Origin: Phyllostachys edulis
Lineage: Eukaryota; Streptophyta; Magnoliopsida; Poales; Poaceae
NCBI GenBank assembly: GCA_036346405.1
Contig: CM070562.1
Coordinates: 105,600,999 to 105,664,998, forward strand
DNA: 64,000 bases
Direction of reading: 5' to 3'
The notes beneath the pieces were generated by a model. That model was not told where the DNA came from and did not search any database. It saw only the letters and a list, made by a program, of their open reading frames with translations. Positions 23,100-33,532 of the stretch are shown here, in pieces; the first letter of the stretch is position 1; each line of letters begins with the position of its first letter. Made by a program: the position numbers and the translations under genes.

Positions 23100-23144
23100 G
23101 TTTATCAAAAGCCAAGGACAACTTTGCTTTCAAGAAGGGGAGGA

Positions 23145-24068
23145 TGATGAGGACATGACCCCTATGTATACAACCATATTTGCTATGCTTATTATTCCAA
23201 TTACAAGAGCTCGTACGCTTCACTTAAATTATCAGGTGAGCTCGTTTTTAGGAGTGCCTTTATATTACATGAACTATATGATATTGCATAATAAATATGT
23301 TGTTATTTTTAGGAATAAAAAGACAGAGAGTGGTTGATTTGCAAGAGTTCGAGCTGGACCTATTTTGGAATCTAATTCGGCCTTCGGAGACAGCACCGAC
23401 TTCAAATATGCATAACTTTCACATACAGAGTTCGTTTGAGGTCCACGAGTACTTGATGGAAAGCTTATCTCGTCCTCTTTTCAATGGATCTGTCCTTACC
23501 TCCAAATTCCATATGTGCACACCGCAATCATCAAAAGAAGGTGTTGTGTCACTTGTTTAGGCCAAAAGGTAAGGCGCCACCCTAGGCAGCCCATACTGTT
23601 CACACATCACTATTCGTGCATGAACAATACCATGAATAGTACCAACCCCTATTTTCTTAGCTATGTGCGGCTCCTCCTTCCCTATTTAAGGAGGTCGCAC
23701 CCATCTAGTTTTCTTGGATTTTGTTTAGTTAAAAGTTAGCTTCGTTGCAACTTCATGCATTGGCTTGACCAACCATAATACCGCTTCAAAATCCCAACTT
23801 AAATCAAATATTTTAATCCTACTTGCAATTTCAGACTGCTATTTATCTCATTCTTGTGTGCTTCTTCGGTGTATGCAGGAATTGATCTTCATGATTAGGT
23901 CATCCGGGTATTCATGCACGGTTGATAACGACTTGTCGAGTAGTTCAGCGATTGCGTGGTTTCGGGCCTTGCGAGTTCATAGCCACGATCATGAGAGTTG
24001 AGCGACTACTACCGAATTTATCTTCTCATTGAAAGATCGGGCCAAATCAAGACCTCCGTGGTTCATCA
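23145..24068 (+). repeat. 3' LTR of the gag-only gypsy element
   Basis: About 924 bp, TGATGAGGACATG to TTCATCA. It follows the polypurine tract and is followed by the GAGTT target copy, after which transposase sequence resumes. Confidence 0.88.
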
Positions 24069-24923
24069 GAGTTCACTCTGGAGGTGCTGGAGGGACAACA
24101 GGCTGTGAGCGGGCAACCCAGGAGCGCCATAAGTTTCTCGCAGTGGATTAATCGCCACGCTCCTGAGTTAGAGAACTGGTTCCTTCTCTATGTCACAGAC
24201 GGTGCGAGATGCGAGATTATGACGACCAATATGTTCGAGGTGTACAACAACGTCCTAAAAGGTGTGCGGTGCCTCCCTATCATCATGATCGTCGAGGAGA
24301 CATGTACTCGCACTGTTGGTTACTTCTTCAATAGAGCCACCGCAACGAAGCGACAGATGGAAGAAGGTAGACATTGGTCCAAGAATACGTAGAGGTACAT
24401 GGAACAGAAGATGCAGAAGGCTCGAATACATGACATTGGGTGATTAATGGCCTCAGGAGGAAGTACGAGATCAGACTGTGGCATAAATATGTCAACAGTC
24501 ATACTAGGGGGGAAAGGAAATAGGCATGCACCCTGGTGATGTAACAACCTGCACCTGCACAAGCCATACTCAAATGTGTACAAGGCTTGTGCGCAAATAA
24601 GGCAAATGTCTACGCCGTACATCTCCGAGTACTACGACATGCAGCACATTTTCGGTATATGGAGTGCAGAGTTTCACTAGTACAGTTTGGATATGAACTA
24701 TAAGGATCTTTTGCCAAACAGGGTGCAATGGGGCTCGAACAAGACCTTGAATACAGCAGGAAACAGATGACGACAGATGCGGCGCTTCCAGAATGATATC
24801 GATGCCAGGCAACATACCTGTCTTAGCTGCATAATCAAGTGTAGGATATGCAAGACCCTTGGGCACTCAATGAAGGATTGCCCCAATAGACCGAACTCGT
24901 CTAGTCATCATTCAATGTCGTAA
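24069..24923 (+). pseudogene. MULE transposase, C-terminal part with SWIM-like and zinc-knuckle regions
   Basis: After the gypsy element the protein resumes with SAISFSQWINRHAPELENWF, LLYVTDGARCEIMTTNMFEV and YNNVLKGVRCLPI, typical of the region after the MULE catalytic core. A SWIM-like region follows near 24530-24680 (VYKACAQIRQMSTPYISEYY), with cysteines partly lost. A CX2CX4HX4C zinc knuckle, CRICKTLGHSMKDC, lies at about 24840-24885. Frameshifts and stops are frequent. The frame ends at TAA 24921-24923; a further short exon up to about 25075 (MSDSSANFYAKILQKRRW) may belong to it. Confidence 0.75.
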
Positions 24924-25079
24924 TTAATGTATTATCTGCCTTGTTTTATTCTCTACAGTGAAACATTTGGTGGGACTACAATATGTCGGACTCATCGGCC
25001 AACTTCTACGCAAAGATATTGCAGAAGCGCAGGTGGACAAATCCTGAACATGTTCAGGATCCCCAGTACGATTCCCACG

Positions 25080-26779
25080 ACCAGTGGACGATGTACTTTG
25101 ACGGGTCGCTTACTTTAAGTGGCTCGGGTCGGGTGGTCTGGTATCTCCTCTAGGAGAGACCTTAAAGTATGCCATACAATTAAACTTTCGGGCCACTAAC
25201 AACGTGGTAGAATCTGAAGGTTTGCTAGGCGGCATACGAAAGCAAATGAAGCGCTCGATTCGCCGACTACTTGTGAGAGGAGACTCTCAACTAGTCGTGA
25301 ATCAAGTCGGAAAAAAGTACCGGTGCTCTAACCCGACAATGTCTCGGTATTTATCGGAAGTGCGTAAGCTAGAAAAGCATTTTTAGGTTTCGAGGCACAA
25401 TTCATCCTCGAAAAGATAATTTCTCGCATCACCGGCTTGCTCGAATAGCTTCTTCCCGATCTCAAGTACCAAAAGGAGTCTTCTTGGAACAACTCGAGCC
25501 GCCTCGGTCGATTTAACCGTAGACACCTCCTATTGAGACAAATTCTCTAGAATACGAGGATACATGGATGGCACCCATCTATGAATATCTTCGTAAGGGT
25601 TCAGACCAAGACGATCTCGAGGCGATCGCTTATCCCTAAAAGCCAAAATGTATACTTTGGTTGAAGGAGTCCTCTATAAACGAGGTACTCAAGGGGTGCT
25701 CATGCGATGCATTCATGCAGGTTAAGGATTAACACTCCTTCACGACATACATGGTGGCATCTGTGGAAATCATGCTTCCTCTGAGTAATCTTTGCTCAGA
25801 AGGCCTTTCGACAAGGTTTTCTTGCCAATGACCCTTTACGATGCTAAAGAGTTGGTTAAAAAGTGTGTCGATGCGGTTTCATAGCAGCGAGATACACCAA
25901 CCACTCGGGCATTACAAACAATACCTCTATCTTGGCCTTTTGCGACTGGGTCTCGATATCCTAGGACCGTTCCCCAAAGCTCCAGAGGTTTGAGTTCCTT
26001 TTGTGGCTATTGATACGTTCACAAAATGGATTGAAGCGAACTCTGGATCGATAACAACGAGCGGCAAAAACGGTTTATGATGAGATGCGTAATTACTCGA
26101 TTTGGAGTACCGAGTCGAATAATTACAGATAATGGTAAGCAATTTTTAGCGCAAAATTTCGTGAATTTTATGCGACGAGTTGGGTACTAAGTTGTGTTAT
26201 GCTTCAGAGCCCATCCCCAAAGTAATGGGGCAATCGAACGTGCAAACGGCCAAGTAATGAGAGGAATTAAGACTCGAGTCTTGACCCACTCATCAAACGC
26301 TCGGGGCTTGGGTACAAGAGCTACCCTCTCAGATATGGGTCGCTAAGACGACAACCAATCAGACTCTGGTGAAACACCATTCTTTCTAGTCTTGAGTGAA
26401 GCCATGCTTCCTCCTAACTAAAGATCTGGTCAACACGAGTCTAAACTTTCATAGACTCCAACCAAGAACAACTTCGAGCGGATGATATTAATCTACTTGA
26501 AGAAAGGAGAAACCAGCCCTAATTAGCTCAAATAGTCTACCAACAAGCCTGTGAAGATACTACAATCGTAAGGTCCAACCTCGCAGCCTCGCTGTAGGTG
26601 ACTTGGTATTGAGGCTCTGCCAATCCAAGTCTAATCGGAACAAACTTTCTCCCAAGTGGGAAGGTCCTTACACAGTGGTCGAAGTTACTCATCCAGGGTC
26701 GGTACGATTGGCAATGGAAGATGGCCAGGTTCTCTCGAATTCTTGGAACATCGACCAGTTACGCAAGTTTTATGTGTAA
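25080..26779 (+). pseudogene. gypsy pol remnant: RNase H and integrase
   Basis: Starts with QWTMYFDGSLTLSGSG, an RNase H motif with its catalytic aspartate. It continues with RRLLVRGDSQLVVNQVGKKY and YLSEVRKLEKHF, typical of the additional RNase H of Tat elements. Integrase remnants follow between about 25540 and 26400. The final part, shortly before the end, reads LSPKWEGPYTVVEV (after frameshift correction) and SNSWNIDQLRKFYV, with stop TAA at 26777-26779. Many stops and frameshifts make it non-coding today. Confidence 0.8.
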
Positions 26780-26879
26780 CCAATCATTCAGACAATAAAG
26801 AATCAGGTTTTCTCTATCTCTATTGTCTTACTTTTGAGTAGTGCTTTCATAATCTTTCGACTATATTCCAAACATCCAG

Positions 26880-27470
26880 TTTCCTTTACACTGGTCGAAA
26901 GGCAGGTAACATCACCTAGTCGAAGCCTCTCCTCTCTGCATGTGGCCCTGCCCACTAAAAGGAGCTTCCTAGTATTGACTCGTTACTCACTTTTGCCGCC
27001 AACACAAAGAGCTCGGGTTCTATTTAGTCAAAATATTTTTGAAAGCCTACTCCTTTCACCTTAGATTATTTCTTGATTCTTTTGAAAAATATTCTAAGCG
27101 AGTGCACTTTTTAGATTTATTCAATTTGCCTTTGGTGTATTGATTCGTCTCAACTAAGTCGGATGAAGAAACACATCTAGTCGAAGTCTCTCCTCTCTGC
27201 ACGTGGTCCTGCCCACTAGAAGAAACTTCCTAGCATCGTGCAGTTTCCTACTCTTGATACTAGGACAGACTTATCGAGTCCTCCAAAGAAGGGTGAGCGA
27301 ATTTTTGAAGTCCTCTCGGATGTTTGTTTAACTCAAGTTCTTTGTTCTCGATTTAATTAATCTAGTCGGAGATGGTGACATCACCTAGTTGAAGTCTTTC
27401 CTCTCTGCACGTGGTCCTGCCCACTAGAAGGAACTTCCTAGTGTCGATTCGTTACTAATTTTTCGACCAG
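26880..27470 (+). repeat. Three dispersed copies of an about 90-bp repeat after gypsy pol
   Basis: The block CACCTAGTCGAAGCCTCTCC ... CTCTGCACGTGGTCCTGCCC ... GGAACTTCCTAG occurs near 26905-26990, 27170-27260 and 27390-27465. The copies are similar but not identical, each followed by a TTCGTTACTC-like or CAGTTTCCTACTC-like end. Spacing is roughly 220-270 bp. Confidence 0.75.
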
Positions 27471-27879
27471 TGCATGACAATCGTGACAAAAAACTACAAG
27501 TTAACCAAACCTCTATGTTTTCATAAACCCTTTTTAACACTATTTACTTAGTTTGTCTAAACAAACTAAGCAAATAGTCGGGGGCTAGGATAAAGTTATT
27601 AATTTGACTTCATTTCTTAGTCTTTCATTCGTTAATTATCTTTTGAGTTACTAACTACTCGACAAGATGATTTGCGAGGAAAAAGATGGATTATATAATA
27701 CATCGACAAAAGTCGGTTTTTTCCGCAGTTTGTTACAAACTACTCAAGAAGGAGAGCCCAACGCATCTCCTCCAAAACCTTCCGCCAACTAATTGCATTT
27801 CTTCAATCGACGACTTGCTTCGCTTGGTCAAATCGAAGTAAACCGATTGGTTGAACATTAAGGTTTGAGGTCACGAGCT

Positions 27880-30800
27880 TTAAGTTTTGCCAATGCATAA
27901 CTTATCGCAACCGACCGCCTCCTTTATCGATTCAACTTGGTTGGTCTTGTGGTAGTCATCGGTTCTTGCAAAGTCCCGACTTGTTCCCCAATTGTACTTA
28001 CGGAGCGACCATCGTATCATCTTGAGGAGCTTTTCCTCGAGATGTAGCTCACTAAGTACATTGTTCAGAGCGTGACCTTTGCTTTGAAGATTAATCTTCA
28101 TTGTCTCCATCTCTGTTGGGTGCGAGTCAAAGCCTCACGGAGTTGTTTGTTTTGACCGCTTGCTCAAAAGAATAAGATCGGTCAAGCAAAAATAAACTTC
28201 TAGAGGAAAAGAAAACAAAAATAATCACAGTAAAAGATTTCCTTACCGCTAGTCGAGAATCAATTTCTTGATTTGTTCCTCATGGGAGGCAACGGTCTCG
28301 AGATGCTTCTTCTCCCATGATCTAATCTCCTCCGCATTTTCTTTGGCAATGCGACGGTCTCATATAAATCATGGTTTTATCCTCGAGCTCATTTTCGAGA
28401 CTTCCAGTTCACGGTCCATTTCTAGAAAAGAAATAAGAGTGAAAAAAGGAAAGAACTTCAGTAAAGGACTGCGGTAAAGAATTACTTACGATCGTCGGAT
28501 TTTAACCTCGTAATTTCTTCATCTTTCTCTCTGGAGATACGAGAAATCTCACGAATGACCAAAGTTTTATCTTGGACTTCATTACGAGCTTTCTCATATC
28601 ATCTTCTTTTCCTAAAATCGGGTAAAGAAGTATCGAGTAAAGATCAAGAACATAAGCGATATTAAGTTCAAGACTTCTTCGTTTATCCTTTCTGCACCTT
28701 TTAGGTTGCGAGTTAGCTTCTTTCAACTTCCTCATGAGAAATTCTACTTTTTCCCATAGCTGTCTCGACTCCTCTTTTTGATAGCCGAGCGAGTCAGCCA
28801 GGGTCTTTTCATCGCTTTTTAACCTGTAAAGGTTAAAAGTGGACATGAACATTATTAAATTAGTTGTAAGTTCTCCTACAACCATTGATCCATCGAAGTT
28901 CTTCTACGACTATGGATCTAGTCGTAAGTTCTCCTACGACTAAGCATCCGTCGTAAATAAGCCTTTTACGACTAGTACCTAGTCGTGAGTTTTTCCACGA
29001 CAAACCTGTAAGCACTATATAAGTAGTCAAGTCGAAAGCGACTATGAAAAATGTGACTTACCACCTCTCTGCCTGTTTGTAGAGTTCCTCTTTTTCCTGT
29101 CGCGGCTCTAGAAGTTGTCGGTGATATTCACCGACAACGGCAATTTGCTCTAGAGCTTTCTGCAAAAGGAAAGACAGTAAGAAACAAGGGAAGATCACAT
29201 ATATAAGTATTCTTAAATACTTACACTCATGGTTGATCGAGCAAATATCGAGTAAACCAGCTCTGGATGCTTCAGCTTGTCTACTCTATCGACCTGATCC
29301 CACCAAACCTTCTCAAGACGCTCATTGTCAAAAGTGTCCCCTCTATTGGGAATGTCTTTGGGATGAGGGACTCGATGGCGAGATCTAAGCGTAAGACCCT
29401 ACTATGGAAGCAGGGCCAAAGAAATCAGAACAGAAGTTGAAGTATTCCTCATCTTCCGATTCTGAAATTGCAGCATCTCCTTGGGTACCAGGAAGGAGGT
29501 CTGCAACAATTTCCTTCCCCGCACGGTGGTCAGGTATATCTCCACCTTGGGCAGAGGCTTCTGCGACTGCCTCTGCTGGTCCCACGACCACCTCAGTGGT
29601 CATGGCAGCTATTTCTGTGGTTGTAGCCGCTACCTGAGTGGTTATAGCCTCCACCTCAGCAGTTGTGGCCGCTACCTCAGCGGCCATGGCTACGACTTCA
29701 GCGGTTGTGACAACCGCCTCGAGAGCCACGACCTCTTCCACCGCCCGGGCCGAGGATGATCCTTCGACCACTCCCGCTGTCAGCTCTCCAATCGCTGGAG
29801 AGGCGGAAATGGGCTTCTCGATAGAAGCCACCTCGGGGATTGAAGAAGTCGGGCTAAAACAAACAAAGGATAGCAAGTCAAATTGTGGAAAGTAAAAGGT
29901 AAATGTTGTTCTTACACTTTAGCTTGTTTCACATACCTCTGCATCCTGGACTTGATCAGAAACTTTGAAGCCATCTTCCCGATGGAAGGGTTCCTCGACT
30001 TCTTTACTACGACCACGTCTGGTCGTAGCTCAAGTTGAGGAATAGTCTCGGCCACGACCACGTCTGGTCGTAGATCTTGGCAGGACCATCTCTGGTCTCT
30101 CGACTTTCTCGAGGGCAAATCGGTCTCGACCACTCTAAGAGCAGCCCTACCCTCAGCGGTAGGCTCATTTGGATCGGCGTTGTCCTTCACAAAAGACATA
30201 AATTCTTTCGGTTCTCCTTTTCTAGTTGCTTGACAAAGCTAGAAGTGGCGGCTGTGAAAGCTTTCTTGTCATAATAAAAGGTACCTTGGCCTTGTGGACT
30301 TTATGCAGGAGGTTCTTGACCTCCTCGGTCTCCTCATCACCGCAATTCGGTTTAAACCTGCTTGTGGACATGCTCTTGCCCTTACAGACCTTGCGCAAGA
30401 GGTTCTTCATCCTCCTCAACTTCATTTGCTTCGACCTCGGCTATTGTTGTGAGTGTGCGTCGCAGACCTTGCCGAGGACCTGGTCGAAACAAAGGAACTT
30501 GAGCTCGGTCCTCCTTATCGGCGACTCTTGTAAGTCGGCGCTTTTTCGTCGGAGGAGATGAGCCCTTGTCCACTTTATCCTCCCTAGCCAATGGTCACCA
30601 GTTCGACCTCTTAAATCGTCCGCGTTTTCCATGCCTACTTTACGTAAAGAAAACAGAAAAAGAAGAATCAATGACCAACGTAAGTTTTTCTATGACCGGA
30701 TCCAACAGTAAGCTCTTCTCGACATATCACGATCGTAAGATTTTCTCGATCAACGCCTAGTCGTAAGTTCTTTCTCGACTATGAAGTCCTAAGGATAAAA

Positions 30801-31742
30801 TCAACTTTTGATTACCTTTAGGCGCTCAACCTTTTCCTCTGCGGACAAAACCGCAAGGATTTGAGGAACCGCCATTCCGGGTGGCGGGGCTTCTCTAAGC
30901 GAGTTTGACTCGAGCGTCAATCTCTGCTGTGAAAGATCTCAGATAAAAGCAGATAAAGATACTCGTTAGACAATTACAAGAAGACCAAACCGAGAGTTAA
31001 GTCAAAAACTACTTACCTCCTCATAGTCCCCGGTGGGTCTTTTGGCCCGTGTACCTCCACATAGGAGGTACTCGTTTCTTCAAGGGGCTGATTCGACGTG
31101 TGATGAAATCTTTCACCACATGCCATCCGGTTAACCCCTCTGCTTTCAAATCCTTAATGGCTTGAATATAGGGGGCAATCCGACTGATATCCTAGGGAAT
31201 CGAATCCCAGGAAGCTTTCTTTTCGGCAGCCTTCCCCTCGAAGGTAAGGCTGTCTTCGGAGGTGACTTTCTAGTAAAACCACCTCTTCCTCCACGACGGC
31301 CACGAAGACCTGGTGAACATCTGAATGTACTCCCTCGAATTCCCATCATGGAGCTTCAAATCACGACTTAGGCTATTCGACTTTGTCGAGCCATTCCAGT
31401 AGAAATCTTGAAAGAGCTCAAGGTCATTTGGAATTCCTGTCGCCTCCACAGAGATACACAAATCGCTCGGATTGTGATGGAATTGGGACCAAGGTTCACC
31501 AATTCCACTCCAAAATACTCAAGTATAAGTGTGAGAAAGGGGTGAGCCGGCAATCGAAGACCACACTCACAGTACGCTTGGAAGACGGGGATTTGTTCAT
31601 CCTCCCCCGACGGCCATTCTTTGCTTATCTGTAGGAACCACTCCACGAGAACTCTCTCTAGAATCTTCCCAGCGTTGACAAGGGCTTGCATCTTCGCCGT
31701 ATCCATCTCCAACTCAGCCCACTCGGAGACCCTCCCGGCCAT
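27880..31742 (-). pseudogene. Antisense ORF of the gypsy element (gypsy-type 'putative transposase' domain protein)
   Basis: Read on the minus strand from 31742. The first exon gives FQAYCECGLRLPAHPFLTLI and VELVNLGPNSI, resembling the domain annotated in grasses as 'transposase (putative), gypsy type'. It then gives LELFQDFYWNGSTKSNSLSR and MFTRSSWPSWRKRWFY (about 31300-31440). Later pieces are charged and low in complexity: a KKRRLTR basic segment (about 30540), a valine-alanine-glutamate heptad array (29590-29710), coiled-coil-like KEESRQLWEKVEFLMRKLKE (about 28750) and a C-terminal piece ending at 27880. Intron-like gaps separate them. Function is unknown; antisense ORFs of this kind are known in Tat elements. 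Frameshifts are likely, so it is called a pseudogene. Confidence 0.65.
29590..29715 (-). repeat. 21-bp tandem repeat encoding a heptad array
   Basis: On the minus strand the peptide repeats with period 7: TTAEVVA, MAAEVAA, TTAEVEA, ITTQVAA, TTTEIAA, MTTEV. The DNA shows six degenerate 21-bp units. Regular valine/isoleucine and alanine spacing would favour a helical or coiled-coil structure. Confidence 0.8.
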
Positions 31743-32286
31743 TTCTCTCAGAAGGGGGAGATTCTTGATTGAGTTGGTGGCGGAGAAGACAAGAACTTGA
31801 TGAACAGTGGGATGATTTGGGGAAAAGTGTGAACTCTAAGTCTTACCCCTTAAGTATTTATAACCGCGTGCCTTGGGCGAAGGTGTGGTATTCCAAAGGT
31901 TGCCACCGTCTCGAAACGCCTCAACAGACAAAGCTAACGGTGTCGTTTGAAATTCCCCAACGTGTCCGCTCGAGAAAATCAGTTTGCTTTTACACCTCAA
32001 GCGAAATTACTTCCTTGGTTATATTCTTTTTAACCAAAAGAAATGTTAATTGAAAAGGTTTTTCTTCCGATCACCGAGCTCGACCACCTTGTGATCGTAG
32101 AAATGTTCTCGACTATTTGATAGCCGTAAGCAATTTCCTTGACCAAGCATATTTACGGTCAAAGTAGTACACTAATGACGAAGAGTTTTTCCTTCGATTT
32201 GTCTTTCTCGACCCTCTGCATGGTCGTAAGACCATCTATAACCCCTTTACCAAGTAAGTTGCTTTCACTTGAAGGTGGGGGCTAGA

Positions 32287-33037
32287 TGGCGAGGATATAA
32301 TAATCCTCACTTTATCTTTTATCTATAATTCTTATTAAAGGTAAATATGGCGTCATATGGTCCCTCGAGTATACCCTTAATGTTATAAGGGAATAGCCTC
32401 TTTGGGTGGTCGAAGTTCTTCTCGACCACCCCCATAATCGTAAGTTATGCTACGACTACCCCATAGTCGTAAGTCTTGCTACGACTACCTCATGGTCGTA
32501 AGTTCTTCTATGACTAGGTCACCACGACCACCTTATGATCAATTAAACCTACGCACAAGTGGGCCCAATTGATTAAGGAATTCAAACATCATCATCTGTT
32601 TATTCTATTACTGAAAGTAATAGCACGTAATGCTCCATTATCTCCGGTATATTCTTTGTTAGGCGACGTGAAGGAGTTATCGCCGATGATTACTACTAAC
32701 GTCTTGAATTACGGGATGTAATGAGGCGCCGCTTCACTGGAGAAACCGCCGCTCCTTCACGTACTATATAAAGGCGCAATCGAGAAGGAAGGGCGGATCG
32801 AATCGGGCCATCAGGAAGACAGTTTAGCACTATCATCTATAATAGTCTTAGCTTTTTCTCCTGATTGTTCAGAATACACTCAATACCATACACACACAGG
32901 AGTAGGGTTATTATTCTCTCCGGAGAAGGCCTGAACCTGTATAAAAATCCCTGTGTCAATCTCTCTGCGTGATTCCATTCTAGGAGACCCCCCGAATCAA
33001 ACAATCTTTACGTAAGTTCGGTTCTAAAACACCGACA
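32287..33037 (+). repeat. 3' LTR of the Tat-type gypsy element
   Basis: Starts TGGCGAGGATATAA directly after the polypurine tract and ends ...AAACACCGACA, with TG...CA ends. It contains TATATAAA at 32765-32772 and several CGACTA/TAGTCGTAAG palindromic words near 32400-32520. The partner 5' LTR is not in the window, so the right boundary rests on where the Sirevirus frame resumes. Confidence 0.75.
32765..32772 (+). promoter_or_regulatory. LTR TATA box
   Basis: TATATAAA in the middle of the gypsy 3' LTR, in the usual position for LTR-driven transcription. Confidence 0.6.
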
Positions 33038-33532
33038 CTGCTCTTCTTCGTTGTCCATTCGGGGGTTTTCTGATTTTGATTTTGCAGATTGTCGGCTAAA
33101 TAGGAAGAGTACCTCAGGCACTTGTCATTTCTTAGGTACTTCTTTTGTCTCTTGGTCTTCTAAGAAGCAGTCTTCTGTTGCACAATCCACTACTGAAGCT
33201 AAATATGTAGCTGCTGTTAGTTACTGTAGTAAGATTTTGTGGATGGTGTCCACTCTTAAGGACTTTGGGTTAAATTTTGCAAGTGTTCCTCTTTTCTGTG
33301 ATAATACTTCTGCTATTAACATTGCTAAAAACCCAGTGCAACATTCTTGGACCAAGCACATAGACATTCGCTATCACTTCCTTAGAGACCATATTGAGAA
33401 GGGTGATATTGTGCTGCATTTTGTGGAGTCTGAGGCTCAGTTAGCCGATATCCTCACCAAGCCTTTAGACCCAACAATGTTTGCCATCTTGAGGAGCGAG
33501 TTAGGGGTAATTTATCCCTATGGATTGGTTTG
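33038..33532 (+). pseudogene. Copia (Sirevirus) polyprotein, C-terminal RNase H
   Basis: The frame reads SLSIRGFSDFDFADC, RKSTSGTCHFLGTSFVSWSS, the catalytic-glutamate segment VAQSTTEAKYVAAVSYCSKI, FCDNTSAINIAKNPVQHS, the TKHIDIRYHFLRDHI block and LADILTKPLD, ending TGA at 33530-33532. This is an intact C-terminal RNase H of about 160 residues, cut off upstream by the gypsy insertion. Confidence 0.9.

Larger units (their letters stand above)
18703..24068 (+). mobile_element. Non-autonomous Ty3/gypsy-type LTR element, gag-like ORF only
   Basis: A complete 5.4-kb element with a 5-bp target duplication GAGTT (18698-18702 and 24069-24073). The two LTRs start TGATGAGGACATG and end in TTCATC(G/A). 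The primer-binding site TGGTATCAGAGC at 19663-19674 matches the initiator methionine tRNA, and a polypurine tract AAGAAGGGGAGGA lies just before 23145. The interior has a 5' leader (19675-21266) and a gag-like ORF, but no protease, reverse transcriptase or integrase. It would therefore depend on a related autonomous element. Confidence 0.88.
25080..33037 (+). mobile_element. Tat-lineage Ty3/gypsy element, 5' truncated, with antisense ORF and 3' LTR
   Basis: The element lacks its 5' LTR, gag and reverse transcriptase; the left break is near 25080, inside the RNase H domain. Pol runs to 26779. It is followed by repeat-rich spacer, an antisense gene (31742 to 27880), a polypurine tract GAAGGTGGGGGCTAGA (32271-32286) and a 3' LTR ending at 33037. 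A pol followed by a long 3' region with an antisense ORF is a known layout of Tat/Retand-type gypsy elements. It is inserted in the RNase H coding region of a Sirevirus element, which continues at 33038. Confidence 0.78.

Noticed and set aside
22870..23100. 76-aa open frame as a separate gene
   Set aside because: Same frame as the upstream gag-like ORF; counted as its continuation.
29404..29895. Plus-strand frames opposite the heptad array
   Set aside because: Shadows of the antisense ORF created by the repeat.
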